This document shows positions 1 through 9,320 of a DNA stretch of 32,972 nucleotides, in pieces. The stretch lies in contig JAFEBY010000052.1 in assembly GCA_018242465.1 (NCBI GenBank), positions 1 to 32,972 on the forward strand. Direction: 5' to 3'. Under the pieces are notes generated by a model that had not been told where the DNA came from, made no database searches, and was given only the letters and a program-made list of their open reading frames with translations. Position numbers and translations under genes: made by a program. This DNA is from Pseudomonadota bacterium. Its GTDB lineage: Bacteria > Pseudomonadota > Gammaproteobacteria > Xanthomonadales > Xanthomonadaceae. Position 1 is the stretch's first letter; every line of letters starts with the position of its first letter.

Positions 1-12
1 CCGGAGCCTCGC

Positions 13-906
13 GTGGCCACCACCCTCTCGCAGTCCGACCTGCCCGGTCTCGACCTGATCCATCGCGGCAAGGTCCGCGACGTCTACGACCTGCACGATG
101 GCCGCCTGCTGATGGTCGCCAGCGACCGCCTGTCGGCCTTCGACGTGGTGCTGCCTGATCCGATTCCCGGCAAGGGCGAGATGCTCACGCAGATCAGCAA
201 CTTCTGGTTCGCACGGACCGCGCACCTGCTGCCCAACCACCTGACCGGCAATGACGTCGCCAGCGTGCTTCCCGCCGGCGTCGATCCGGTGCTGTACGCG
301 AAACGCAGCGTGGTGACGAAGAAGTTGAAGCCGGTGCCGGTGGAATGCATCGCCCGCGGCTATCTGATCGGCAGCGGCTGGAAGGATTACCAGGCCACCG
401 GCAAGGTCAGCGGGATCGAATTGCCCGCGGGATTGCAGCAGGCGCAGCAGTTGCCGCAGGCGATCTTCACGCCATCGACCAAGGCCGCGGTCGGCGACCA
501 CGACGAGAACATCGATTTCGCCACGGCGGTCGCTACCGTCGGCGAATCCCTCGCGTCGCAGGTGCGCGACGCCACGCTGAAGCTGTATGCGTTCGCCCGC
601 GACTACGCTGCCGAACGCGGCATCATCCTCGCCGACACCAAGTTCGAATTCGGCACCGATGACAGCGGCACGCTCCATGTGATGGACGAAATGCTGACGC
701 CGGATTCGTCGCGCTACTGGCCGGCCGACAGCTACGAAGTCGGTACCAGCCCGCCGAGCTACGACAAGCAGTTCGTGCGCGACTATCTGGAAACGCTGGA
801 CTGGAACAAGCGCGCGCCGGGCCCGAACGTCCCCGCCGACGTCATCGCGAAAACGCGTGCCAAGTACGCGGAAGCACTACACCGCCTTGCAGGAATCGAC
901 GCATGA
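13..906 (+). CDS. purC: Phosphoribosylaminoimidazole-succinocarboxamide synthase (SAICAR synthetase)
   Basis: This cytoplasmic enzyme of purine biosynthesis joins CAIR and L-aspartate with ATP to give SAICAR. The 297-residue product is the longer (about 300 aa) form of the family. It carries the N-terminal nucleotide-binding segment [10 protein letters not shown] (about residues 17-26), the conserved [11 protein letters not shown] stretch near residue 120, and a DTKFEFG motif near residue 210. The start is a GTG at 13, chosen because a GGAG ribosome-binding sequence lies at 3-6 and family members begin at this point; only 12 bases precede it, so an upstream start cannot be fully excluded. The stop overlaps the next gene's ATG (ATGA, 903-906), so the two are probably translated together. 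Identification is secure. Confidence 0.97.
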   Translation: MATTLSQSDLPGLDLIHRGKVRDVYDLHDGRLLMVASDRLSAFDVVLPDPIPGKGEMLTQISNFWFARTAHLLPNHLTGNDVASVLPAGVDPVLYAKRSVVTKKLKPVPVECIARGYLIGSGWKDYQATGKVSGIELPAGLQQAQQLPQAIFTPSTKAAVGDHDENIDFATAVATVGESLASQVRDATLKLYAFARDYAAERGIILADTKFEFGTDDSGTLHVMDEMLTPDSSRYWPADSYEVGTSPPSYDKQFVRDYLETLDWNKRAPGPNVPADVIAKTRAKYAEALHRLAGIDA

Positions 907-1382
907 ACACCCAGGTAGAACGTCCGGTCGATCGCTGGTTCTCGAATTATTCCGGTGACCACGTCAATCCGACCAACCAATTGATCCACGTGATTTGCGT
1001 GCCAGCCATCTTCTGGTCGGTGATCGCGCTGCTGTGGTGCATCCCGGTGCCGGGCTCGCTGTTTCGCCAAGGGCTGTGGGCAGCGCTGGCGATGTTCATC
1101 GCGTGGTCGTACTACTTCCGGCTGTCGCGTCCGCTCGGCCTCGGCATGCTGCTGGCATTCATCGTGATTTCGTGGAGCATGCGCTGGCTGCACGGCGCGA
1201 TCGGCGGCATGGAACTGACCTGGCTGGCGCTGGCGGTGTTCGTCGTCGCGTGGATCGGCCAGTTCGTCGGCCACAAGATCGAAGGCCGCAAGCCGAGCTT
1301 CTTCACCGATCTCACCTACCTGCTGATCGGCCCGCTGTGGGTGCTGGCCAAGCTCTATCGCAAACTCGGCGTCGCCTACTGA
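903..1382 (+). CDS. Mpo1/DUF962-family membrane protein
   Basis: The 159-residue protein resembles the Mpo1-like (DUF962, YGL010w) family. The characterised yeast member is an Fe(II)-dependent dioxygenase that shortens 2-hydroxy fatty acids by one carbon. Visible features are the N-terminal stretch with NPTNQLIH near residues 22-30, three to four hydrophobic segments (about residues 30-48, 55-75, 80-95 and 100-118), and a [15 protein letters not shown] segment near residue 120 with the second conserved histidine. It overlaps the purC stop by 4 bp, so it is co-transcribed with a purine gene without an obvious functional link. Its last 7 bp overlap the 3' end of nhaA on the other strand. Family assignment is good; the substrate in this organism is unknown. 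Confidence 0.85.
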   Translation: MNTQVERPVDRWFSNYSGDHVNPTNQLIHVICVPAIFWSVIALLWCIPVPGSLFRQGLWAALAMFIAWSYYFRLSRPLGLGMLLAFIVISWSMRWLHGAIGGMELTWLALAVFVVAWIGQFVGHKIEGRKPSFFTDLTYLLIGPLWVLAKLYRKLGVAY

Positions 1383-2521
1383 TCCATCGCCGGCGGAACG
1401 AAGCGCAGCCACGCCAAGCCCAGCAAGGCCGAGATCAGCGATCCGCACAACACGCCAAGCACGGCGCCATCGAAGCGCGAGCCATCGCCCGCGAATGCCA
1501 GCGTCGCGATGAACAGGCTCATGGTGAAACCGATGCCGCAGAGCATGCCGAGGCCGGGCAACGCGCCCAGCGAAATCCCCGCCGGCAGCCTGGAGACACG
1601 CGTGAAGTGACAGAGCAATGCTCCCGCGCAGATACCGAGCGGCTTTCCGAGCACCAATCCCGCGATCACTGCCAGCGGCACGCCTCGCGCAAGATCCCCC
1701 AATTGCACGCCGTGCAGCGGCAATCCGGCATTGGCGAACGCGAATAGCGGCAGGATGGCGTAAGCCACCCATGGATGCAGTGCATGTTCGAGTGTTTCGA
1801 GCGGCGTGCTGGCATCGTCACCGTTGCACGCGCGATGCGGGATCATCATTCCCGTCACCACGCCCGCCAGCGTGGCGTGCACGCCCGACTGCAACAGGCA
1901 GATCCACATCGCCACGCCGATCAGCAGGTATGGCCACACGTTGTGCACGCCCTTGCGATTCAACGCCAGCATCGCCAGCCACGCCAGTCCCGCGCCCCCC
2001 AACGCCAGCCACGACAGCTGGCCGGCGTAGAACAGCGCGATGATCAGGATTGCGCCGAGATCATCGGCGACGGCAATCGTCGACAGCAGCAGTCGCAATG
2101 CAGTCGGCGCGCGACGACCAAGCAATGCCAGCACGCCGAGCGAGAACGCGATATCGGTCGCCGTGGGAATCGCCCAGCCGCGGTGCGCACCGGGATCCGT
2201 ATTCGAAAGCGTGACATACAGGATGCCGGGAACGACCATGCCACCGAAGGCGCAGGCCACCGGCAGCCACAACTGGCCGCGCCCCGACAATTGCCCCGAC
2301 ACTGTTTCGCGCTTGATCTCCAGCGCCACCAGCAGGAAGAAGACCGCCATCAGGCCATCGTTGATCCAGTGCAACGCGTGGCCGCGCCATTCCGTGTAGA
2401 TGGCTTGCCACGGCGAATTGGCGATCATCAACGACAACGCGGCCGCCATGATCAGTAACAATCCGCCCGCTGCTTCCAGCCGGAAAAATTCCTGCAGCGC
2501 GCGCACGGCACGCTGACGCAT
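1376..2521 (-). CDS. nhaA: Na+/H+ antiporter NhaA
   Basis: This inner-membrane antiporter exchanges about two protons for one sodium ion and protects against salt and alkaline pH. The 381-residue protein has the NhaA N-terminus (EFFRLEAAGG) and about twelve hydrophobic segments. The ion-binding aspartates are present: ATDIAFSLG with D123 and VADDLGA with D153-D154, equivalent to D133 and D163-D164 of the E. coli protein. Its ATG directly abuts the hmgA stop codon (TGA-ATG, no gap), and no good ribosome-binding site is visible, so translation is probably coupled to hmgA. It is thus the third gene of the hppD-hmgA unit, an unusual partner for an antiporter. The stop (TAG) lies inside the last codons of the convergent Mpo1-like gene. 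Confidence 0.96.
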   Translation of the reverse strand: MRQRAVRALQEFFRLEAAGGLLLIMAAALSLMIANSPWQAIYTEWRGHALHWINDGLMAVFFLLVALEIKRETVSGQLSGRGQLWLPVACAFGGMVVPGILYVTLSNTDPGAHRGWAIPTATDIAFSLGVLALLGRRAPTALRLLLSTIAVADDLGAILIIALFYAGQLSWLALGGAGLAWLAMLALNRKGVHNVWPYLLIGVAMWICLLQSGVHATLAGVVTGMMIPHRACNGDDASTPLETLEHALHPWVAYAILPLFAFANAGLPLHGVQLGDLARGVPLAVIAGLVLGKPLGICAGALLCHFTRVSRLPAGISLGALPGLGMLCGIGFTMSLFIATLAFAGDGSRFDGAVLGVLCGSLISALLGLAWLRFVPPAMDQ

Positions 2522-3844
<1,323 letters not shown>

Positions 3845-3871
3845 GCTTCTCGCTGGTCGTGGCGGGATCGA

Positions 3872-4948
3872 TTACAGCACGCCACGGTGCATCTGGTCGC
3901 GCTCGATCGATTCGAACAGCGCCTGGAAGTTGCCTTCGCCGAAGCCTTCGTTGCCCTTGCGTTGGATGATCTCGAAGAAGATCGGGCCGAATGCGTTCTT
4001 GGTGAAGATCTGCAGCAGCTTGCGCTGGTGCGTTTCCGGATCGGCGTCGATCAGGATCTTGTTCCTGGCCAAGCGCGGCACGTCTTCGCCGTGGTTGGGC
4101 ACGCGCATGTCGATCACGTCGAAATAGGTGTCCGGCGTGTCGAGGAAGTCGACGCCCTTGGCACGCATTGCCTCCACCGAGTCGTAGATGTTGTCGGTGA
4201 ACAGCGCGATGTGCTGGATGCCTTCACCGTTGTATTCGCGCAGGTATTCGTTGATCTGCGACTTCTCGTCGCTGGATTCGTTCAGCGGGATGCGCACGAT
4301 GCCATCGGGCGCGGTCATCGCCTTGGACAGCAGGCCGGTCTTGGCGCCCTTGATGTCGAAGTAGCGGATCTCGCGGAAGTTGAACAGCTTTTCGTAGTAG
4401 TCCGACCACTTCTGCATGTTGCCGAGGAAGAGGTTATGGGTGAGGTGATCGATGAAGGTCAACCCGAAGCCCGGCGGGTTCTGGTCGACACCGGCCAGCG
4501 GCACGAAATCGGCGTAGAGATCATCGCGGCCGTCGTCGATCAGGTAGAGCATGCAATCGCCGATCCCCTTGATCTTCGGTGCAGCGACCGTGCCTTCCGC
4601 CGCGACCTCCTCGCCGCCGTTGGCCAGCACATGCTTGAGCACTCCGGCGCTGGGGGTGCGGAAACGGATCGCGAAGCCGCAGGCCGACGGACCGTGCTTC
4701 TGCGCAAAGTCGGACGCGAAGGACTCGGTGGTCTCATTGAGCAGGAAGTTGATGCGGCCCTGGCGGAACAGGGTGATGTCGCGCGACTTGTGCTTCGCCA
4801 CCGCGGTGAAGCCGAGGTTCTCGAGATAGGCACGCATGGCCTGACCGTGGCCACCCGGCGCCGCGAACTCGACGAACTCGAATCCATTGATCCCCATCGG
4901 GTTCTCGAACGTGGTGACCGTCATTCCGACGTTGGGTTGCGCATTCAT
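3872..4948 (-). CDS. hppD: 4-hydroxyphenylpyruvate dioxygenase
   Basis: This non-haem iron enzyme converts 4-hydroxyphenylpyruvate to homogentisate, committing tyrosine to degradation. The 358-residue protein is two vicinal-oxygen-chelate halves, the second catalytic. The facial triad is visible: H168 in the FIDHLTHN motif, H246 in GIQHIALFT and E326 in FFEIIQRKG. The start at 4948 has a GAGAGGAAG ribosome-binding sequence ending about 6 bases upstream. The promoter is the -35/-10 pair at 4977-5004 with a palindrome across the spacer, shared with the divergent MarR-type gene. It is the first gene of hppD-hmgA-nhaA. Confidence 0.98.
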   Translation of the reverse strand: MNAQPNVGMTVTTFENPMGINGFEFVEFAAPGGHGQAMRAYLENLGFTAVAKHKSRDITLFRQGRINFLLNETTESFASDFAQKHGPSACGFAIRFRTPSAGVLKHVLANGGEEVAAEGTVAAPKIKGIGDCMLYLIDDGRDDLYADFVPLAGVDQNPPGFGLTFIDHLTHNLFLGNMQKWSDYYEKLFNFREIRYFDIKGAKTGLLSKAMTAPDGIVRIPLNESSDEKSQINEYLREYNGEGIQHIALFTDNIYDSVEAMRAKGVDFLDTPDTYFDVIDMRVPNHGEDVPRLARNKILIDADPETHQRKLLQIFTKNAFGPIFFEIIQRKGNEGFGEGNFQALFESIERDQMHRGVL

Positions 4949-4976
4949 GGCAAGCTTCCTCTCGTTGAACCCCTAT

Positions 4977-5004
4977 TCTATAGTTTCAATTGCAACCATC
5001 TCAA
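4977..5004 (-). promoter_or_regulatory. hppD promoter with embedded MarR-type operator
   Basis: Reading leftward, TTGAGA (5004-4999) and TATAGA (4982-4977) are separated by 16 bp and form a good sigma70 promoter for hppD. The spacer is almost entirely occupied by a 20-bp near-palindrome at 4980-4999, ATAGTTTCAATTGCAACCAT, with 8 of 10 base pairs symmetric and a core GTTTCAATTGCAAC with one mismatched pair. The size and symmetry suit a dimeric MarR-family repressor. A TATAGT hexamer at 4979-4984 on the other strand could be the -10 of the divergent regulator gene, so one bound dimer could control both directions. The inducer is inferred to be a pathway intermediate. Confidence 0.72.
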
Positions 5005-5017
5005 GGGACCCCCGCAG

Positions 5018-5515
5018 ATGTCCAGGCCTCGCCCTGCCGGCCGCCATGCCGAACTCGCGCTCGAGCGCTTCCTGCCCTACCGGCTGAGCGTGCTCTCCAA
5101 TCGCATCAGTGGCGCGATCGCCCGCGAATACCAGCAGCGTTTCGCCCTCAGCATCACCGAATGGCGGGTCATGGCGGTCCTCGGGCGTTATTCCGGGCTG
5201 TCGGCAACCCAGGTCGCCCAGCGCACGGCGATGGACAAGGTCGCCGTCAGCCGCGCGGTGGCACGCCTGCTTGACTCCGGGCGGATCGCCCGCGACTTCG
5301 ACGACGACGACCGTCGCCGCTCGGTGCTGCGGCTGTCAGAGGCCGGCTATGTCATCTACGACCAGATCGCACCACTGGCGCTGGGCTTCGAGCGCCAGAT
5401 GCTGGAAGGCATGGCCGACGAGGAGCGCACCCTGCTGTTCCGCCTGCTCGACCGCCTCGATGAAATGGAACTGCGCGCGGAACACGCCAAGGACGGGGAC
5501 GCGGCGCAGGGTTGA
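5018..5515 (+). CDS. MarR-family transcriptional regulator of the tyrosine-degradation operon (probable)
   Basis: The 165-residue protein is a winged-helix MarR-type regulator. N-terminal dimerisation helices contain LPYRLSVLSNRISGAI (about residues 20-35). The helix-turn-helix lies in LSATQVAQRTAMDKVAVSRAVARL (about residues 67-90), followed by the wing FDDDDRRRSVLRLSEAG. The start at 5018 is preceded by AAGGGA with 9 bases of spacing; the same frame is open far upstream, but that part is antisense to hmgA and hppD. It is transcribed divergently from hppD with 69 bp between start codons, and the only clear palindrome there lies in the hppD promoter. Repression of hppD-hmgA-nhaA and autoregulation are inferred from this arrangement. 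Confidence 0.93.
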   Translation: MSRPRPAGRHAELALERFLPYRLSVLSNRISGAIAREYQQRFALSITEWRVMAVLGRYSGLSATQVAQRTAMDKVAVSRAVARLLDSGRIARDFDDDDRRRSVLRLSEAGYVIYDQIAPLALGFERQMLEGMADEERTLLFRLLDRLDEMELRAEHAKDGDAAQG

Positions 5516-5536
5516 GGCATTCGCGCATCCGCAAAC

Positions 5537-5566
5537 GAAAACGGCGACCTTGGGGTCGCCGTTTTC
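5537..5566. terminator. Bidirectional intrinsic terminator
   Basis: A perfect 13-bp stem (5537-5549 with 5554-5566) with a TTGG loop ends in TTTTC on the top strand and is flanked by A-runs that become T-runs on the bottom strand. It lies between the convergent MarR-type gene (stop 5515) and the peptide transporter gene (stop 5580) and can end both transcripts. Confidence 0.9.
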
Positions 5567-5579
5567 ACATCCGCACGGG

Positions 5580-7124
5580 TTACTTCACGCCGTGCATCAG
5601 TTTCTGGATCAATGGCGCGATCATGAACAATGCCACGCCCGATCCTACAAGCGACCAAAAACCCATCGTGTATCCGGACAACGCCGACGTTGTGGTCATG
5701 CCGGTATCACCACTGACCATCTTCGCGAAGATACCGGCTAGGTTCTCGCCGATCGCGATCGACAGAAACCAGCCGCCCATGGCGAACCCGACCGAGCGTA
5801 CCGGAGCCAGCTTGGTCACCATCGACAAGCCGATTGGCGACAGGCACAACTCACCCACGGTCTGGATCACGTAGACCATGAACAGCGTCCAGAACGGAAT
5901 CATTTGCTTGGCATCGACAAGACTGCGCAGGGCATACACCAGCAACAGGAATGCCAAGCCATTGAAGATCAGCCCGAGACCGAATTTCCGCGGAATCGAT
6001 GGCTCCTGATTGCGCTTGCCCAAACGGACCCAGATCGCCGCAAGCAGCGGCGCAATCAGGATGATCCCCAACGGATTGACCGACTGGAATGCGGCCACCG
6101 GGAATTCCCAACTCCCGAAATCGCGATGCACGATCTTGTCAGCGAGGAAGTTGAACGAACTGGCAGCCTGCTCGAAGAACATCCAGAAAAGTACGTTGAA
6201 TACGAAAATGACAAGCATCGCGAGCACGCGGTCGCGTGAAACCGTACCCTCCCTAACCCCTTGGACGACTAGCACGAGTGCAAGCACGACGAATAGCGCA
6301 GAAAGGACCCACGCCAGCGCTGTCGCCCCCAACGCCGACAGACAGAAATAGACGACCGGGGTCGCAAGGACCATATATGCAACGACGATGCCGAGGTTGC
6401 GCTTGCCATTCGAATTTGCCGGTGGAGAACCGATGCCTTTCAATCCGCGCCGACCGAACCAGAACCAAAAGTAGCTCAGGACCATGCCGATGCCTGCCGC
6501 GGCGAACACCGCGCGGTAGTTCTGCTCCAGCGGTGTGTTGGTGAGCTTACTTGCAAGCCAACCAGTGATGATTGGAGACAGGAAGCTGCCGAGATTGATG
6601 CCCATGTAGAAGATGGTAAAGGCCGCATCGCGGCGTCCATCGGCCCGCCCGTAGAGTTGCCCGACCATGCTGGAGATGTTCGGTTTGAACAGTCCATTGC
6701 CGACGACGATCAGTGCCAAGCCGAACAACATCATCTGCTGGCTCGGGACCATCAGCACGAACAGACCCGCGCCCATCACGACGGCGCCGATCAGGATCGA
6801 TCGCTGGTAACCGATCAGCCGGTCGGCAATGTATCCGCCAAAGAAGGCCGAGGCATACACCAGCGCAAGGTATGCACCGATCGTGCTATTCGCGTAACCC
6901 TCGCCCGTAGAACTACCGCCGAAAAACTGGGCGACGATATACAGGGTCAGTGCCCAACGCAGCGCATAGAACGAAAATCGCTCCCAGAATTCGGTCATGA
7001 ACAGCATCCACAGTGGTCGCGGATGCCCCATCATCGTGGCGAAGTCAGGCGGATTGTTGCCGTTGTTGGGCGCTTCCATCGCCGGGCCGGCGGGCTCGAC
7101 GTGATCGGGCATGGCTGTGGTCAT
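5580..7124 (-). CDS. Proton-dependent oligopeptide (di/tripeptide) transporter, POT/PTR2 family
   Basis: This inner-membrane symporter takes up di- and tripeptides with protons. The 514-residue protein has the POT proton-coupling motif EFWERFSFY (E45, E48, R49) in the first helix, the GGYIADRLIG loop motif after helix 2-3, and the PTR2 signature FYMGINLGSF near residue 160. Twelve or more hydrophobic segments are visible. The start at 7124 is preferred to an in-frame ATG 15 codons upstream because AAGGAA lies just before it and the predicted promoter (7171-7199) would initiate downstream of the longer start. It stands next to genes for tyrosine and tryptophan breakdown, consistent with peptides as a nutrient source. 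Substrate range is inferred from family; a chromophore-peptide or nitrate role is less likely. Confidence 0.93.
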   Translation of the reverse strand: MTTAMPDHVEPAGPAMEAPNNGNNPPDFATMMGHPRPLWMLFMTEFWERFSFYALRWALTLYIVAQFFGGSSTGEGYANSTIGAYLALVYASAFFGGYIADRLIGYQRSILIGAVVMGAGLFVLMVPSQQMMLFGLALIVVGNGLFKPNISSMVGQLYGRADGRRDAAFTIFYMGINLGSFLSPIITGWLASKLTNTPLEQNYRAVFAAAGIGMVLSYFWFWFGRRGLKGIGSPPANSNGKRNLGIVVAYMVLATPVVYFCLSALGATALAWVLSALFVVLALVLVVQGVREGTVSRDRVLAMLVIFVFNVLFWMFFEQAASSFNFLADKIVHRDFGSWEFPVAAFQSVNPLGIILIAPLLAAIWVRLGKRNQEPSIPRKFGLGLIFNGLAFLLLVYALRSLVDAKQMIPFWTLFMVYVIQTVGELCLSPIGLSMVTKLAPVRSVGFAMGGWFLSIAIGENLAGIFAKMVSGDTGMTTTSALSGYTMGFWSLVGSGVALFMIAPLIQKLMHGVK

Positions 7125-7170
7125 GCGGATTTCCTTGGGTGAACAGGCGCCCGGCGGGCAATCCTGCAAG

Positions 7171-7199
7171 ATTTACCGGACTCTGGCGGTCGCCGTCAA
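7171..7199 (-). promoter_or_regulatory. Putative sigma70 promoter of the peptide transporter gene
   Basis: Reading leftward, TTGACG (7199-7194) and GTAAAT (7176-7171) are separated by 17 bp. The -35 matches consensus at five of six positions; the -10 is weaker. The predicted transcript would start near 7164, giving a leader of about 40 bases to the ATG at 7124. Confidence 0.5.
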
Positions 7200-7237
7200 A
7201 CCGGGGCCCCATGAATGCGGCGATTTCCGGGCGGCCA

Positions 7238-8116
7238 TCACGCCTCGCCGGCGGATTCTCCATCGGTGCCAAGATGGGTGCGGACCTCGAACAACTCCGG
7301 GAAGAAGGTCAGGTCGAGCGCGCGCTTGAGGAAGTCGACGCCCGAGGATCCACCGGTGCCGCGACGGAATCCGATCACCCGCATCACCGTGCGCATGTGG
7401 CGGAAGCGCCACAGCTGGAATTGCGTTTCGAGGTCCACCAGGTCCTCGCACAACTGGTATTCGCGCCAGTACTGGTCGGTGTGCTCGTAGATGTTGCGGA
7501 ATACGGGCAGCAGTTCGGGATCGCTGGCGTGCGCGGTCGCCCAATCGCGCTGCAAGTGGCGCTCGGGTACCGCATGGCCCCAGCGCGCGAGGTAGCGCAG
7601 GAATTCATCGTAGAGGCTGGGCGCGAGCAATGCCGCCTCGAGGAGCGCCTGCTCCGCGGGATCGTGCTTGAACACCTTGACCATGCCCGCATTCTTGTTG
7701 CCAAGCAGGAATTCGACGGTGCGGTACTGGCGCGACTGGAAACCGCTCGACGGCCCGAGGATGTCGCGGAACTCCAGGTATTCGGATGGCGTCAACGTCT
7801 CCAGCACGGACCACTGTGCGGTGAGCTGGTCGAGGATGCGTTTGCAGCGCGCGACGATCTTGCCGAAGCGCCAGACCTGATCCTGCCGCAGCTGCTCGAC
7901 CGCGGCGGTCAGCTCGTGCACCAGCAACTTCAGCCACAACTCCGAGGTCTGGTGCTGGATGATGAACAGCATCTCGTCATGGTGCGGCGGCTGCGACAAC
8001 GGTTGCTGCGCCGACAGCAAGATCGGCAGTTGCAGATAACCGGCATACGTCATGCGTCCGGACAGGTCCGTATGGATGCCGCTTTCCAGCGCGCGGGTGT
8101 TGTCTTCGATGCTCAT
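7238..8116 (-). CDS. kynA: Tryptophan 2,3-dioxygenase
   Basis: This haem enzyme opens the indole ring of L-tryptophan to N-formylkynurenine, the first step of the kynurenine route. The 292-residue all-helical protein shows the family's conserved [15 protein letters not shown] segment (about residues 23-37), then [19 protein letters not shown] near residue 45-63. The proximal haem ligand is H240 in [12 protein letters not shown], followed by the substrate-contacting [11 protein letters not shown] loop. H240 is the position I recall for the Xanthomonas campestris enzyme. It is divergent from pdhA (130 bp between starts) and precedes the peptide transporter gene on the same strand by 113 bp. Kynureninase and formamidase are not in the window, so the fate of formylkynurenine cannot be read here. 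Confidence 0.97.
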   Translation of the reverse strand: MSIEDNTRALESGIHTDLSGRMTYAGYLQLPILLSAQQPLSQPPHHDEMLFIIQHQTSELWLKLLVHELTAAVEQLRQDQVWRFGKIVARCKRILDQLTAQWSVLETLTPSEYLEFRDILGPSSGFQSRQYRTVEFLLGNKNAGMVKVFKHDPAEQALLEAALLAPSLYDEFLRYLARWGHAVPERHLQRDWATAHASDPELLPVFRNIYEHTDQYWREYQLCEDLVDLETQFQLWRFRHMRTVMRVIGFRRGTGGSSGVDFLKRALDLTFFPELFEVRTHLGTDGESAGEA

Positions 8117-8166
8117 CCGTCAATTCTCGCATGCATCGTGGAGCTGTCTGGTTCCCAACCGCACAT

Positions 8167-8182
8167 GCTGCGATGCCGCAGC
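8167..8182. repeat. Inverted repeat in the kynA-pdhA divergent region
   Basis: GCTGCG and CGCAGC form 6-bp arms around ATGC in the 130-bp gap between kynA and pdhA. It could be a regulator site or a small hairpin; no regulator gene lies next to it. A TATCAT hexamer at 8211-8216 is a possible pdhA -10, but I see no good -35. Confidence 0.35.
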
Positions 8183-8246
8183 GCGCAACAGGAGTTTCCC
8201 GGCGCGCCGGTATCATTGGCGGTCTTGGTCCGCACACGGAGCCCAG

Positions 8247-9320
8247 ATGACCCTCGCTGCATCGTTCGAGATCGAGTCCCTGCAATACCTCAAGCCCGAT
8301 GGCTCCCTGGCGGCACCGCTGCCGGCGGCGTTCAACGATCCCGCCAAGCTGGTTCCGCTGTTCAAGCGCATGTTGTTCGTGCGCACCTTCGATTCCAAGG
8401 CGATCGCCCTGCAGCGCACCGGCAAGCTCGGCACCTACGCCGCAAGCCTCGGCCACGAAGCCACCCATGTCGGTATCGGCGCGTCGATGGAACCCGACGA
8501 CGTGTTCGCCCCCAGCTATCGCGAATACGGCGCGCAATTCATGCGTGGCGTGCGCCCGCGCGAAGTGTTGATGTATTGGGGTGGTGACGAGCGCGGCAAT
8601 GATTTCGCAGGCCCACGCAACGACTATCCGTGGTGCGTGCCGATCTCCACCCAATGCCTGATGGCGGCCGGCGCGGCGCTGGCGTTCAAGTTGCGCAAGC
8701 AACCGCGCGTCGCGGTCGCTTGTTGCGGCGACGGCGGTTCGTCGAAGACCGATTTCTACGCTGCGGTCAATTCCGCAGGCGCCTATTCGCTGCCGCTGGT
8801 GTTGTGCGTGATCAACAACGGCTGGGCGATCTCGGTTCCGCGCAAGTCGCAGACCGGCGCGCAGACGCTGGCGCAGAAGGGCCTGGCCGGCGGCTTGAAC
8901 TGCCTGCAGGTCGACGGCAACGACCTGATCGCCGTGCTCGAAGCGATGCGCCGCGCCAACGAACGCGCGCGCAAGGGCGAAGGCGGCAGCGTGATCGAAT
9001 TCATGACCTATCGCCTGCACGACCACACCACTGCCGACGACGCCCGCCGTTATCGCGGCGAGGACGAAGTGAAGGACGCGTGGACGCGCGAACCCTTCAT
9101 CCGCCTGCGCAAGTACCTGATCGGCCGGAAAGTCTGGAGCGAGCAGGAAGAGGCCGCGTGGATCGAGGAATGCGGCAAGGTCGTCGACGTTGAAATCAAC
9201 GCCTACCTGGAGACGCCGGTGCAGCCGGTGGAAGCGATGTTCGATTACCTGTATGCCGACATGCCCGCTGATATCCGCGCGCAACGCGATGCCGCGATTG
9301 CCCTGGAGAAGCGCGCATGA
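8247..9320 (+). CDS. pdhA: 2-oxoacid dehydrogenase E1 component, alpha subunit (pyruvate or branched-chain type)
   Basis: With the beta subunit this thiamine-diphosphate enzyme decarboxylates a 2-oxoacid and passes the acyl group to lipoyl-E2. The 357-residue protein has the thiamine-diphosphate motif GDG, 26 residues, then NN (about residues 162-192) and the phosphorylation-loop-like segment DHTTADDARRYR. That loop resembles both branched-chain E1alpha and the Bacillus-type PdhA, so the substrate could be pyruvate, branched-chain 2-oxoacids, or both. The start at 8247 is taken because CGGAG lies just upstream and family homology begins there; an in-frame extension back to 8052 overlaps kynA and lacks homology. 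It overlaps pdhB by 4 bp (ATGA). Xanthomonads usually also carry a homodimeric AceE, making this a second complex. Confidence 0.9.
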   Translation: MTLAASFEIESLQYLKPDGSLAAPLPAAFNDPAKLVPLFKRMLFVRTFDSKAIALQRTGKLGTYAASLGHEATHVGIGASMEPDDVFAPSYREYGAQFMRGVRPREVLMYWGGDERGNDFAGPRNDYPWCVPISTQCLMAAGAALAFKLRKQPRVAVACCGDGGSSKTDFYAAVNSAGAYSLPLVLCVINNGWAISVPRKSQTGAQTLAQKGLAGGLNCLQVDGNDLIAVLEAMRRANERARKGEGGSVIEFMTYRLHDHTTADDARRYRGEDEVKDAWTREPFIRLRKYLIGRKVWSEQEEAAWIEECGKVVDVEINAYLETPVQPVEAMFDYLYADMPADIRAQRDAAIALEKRA

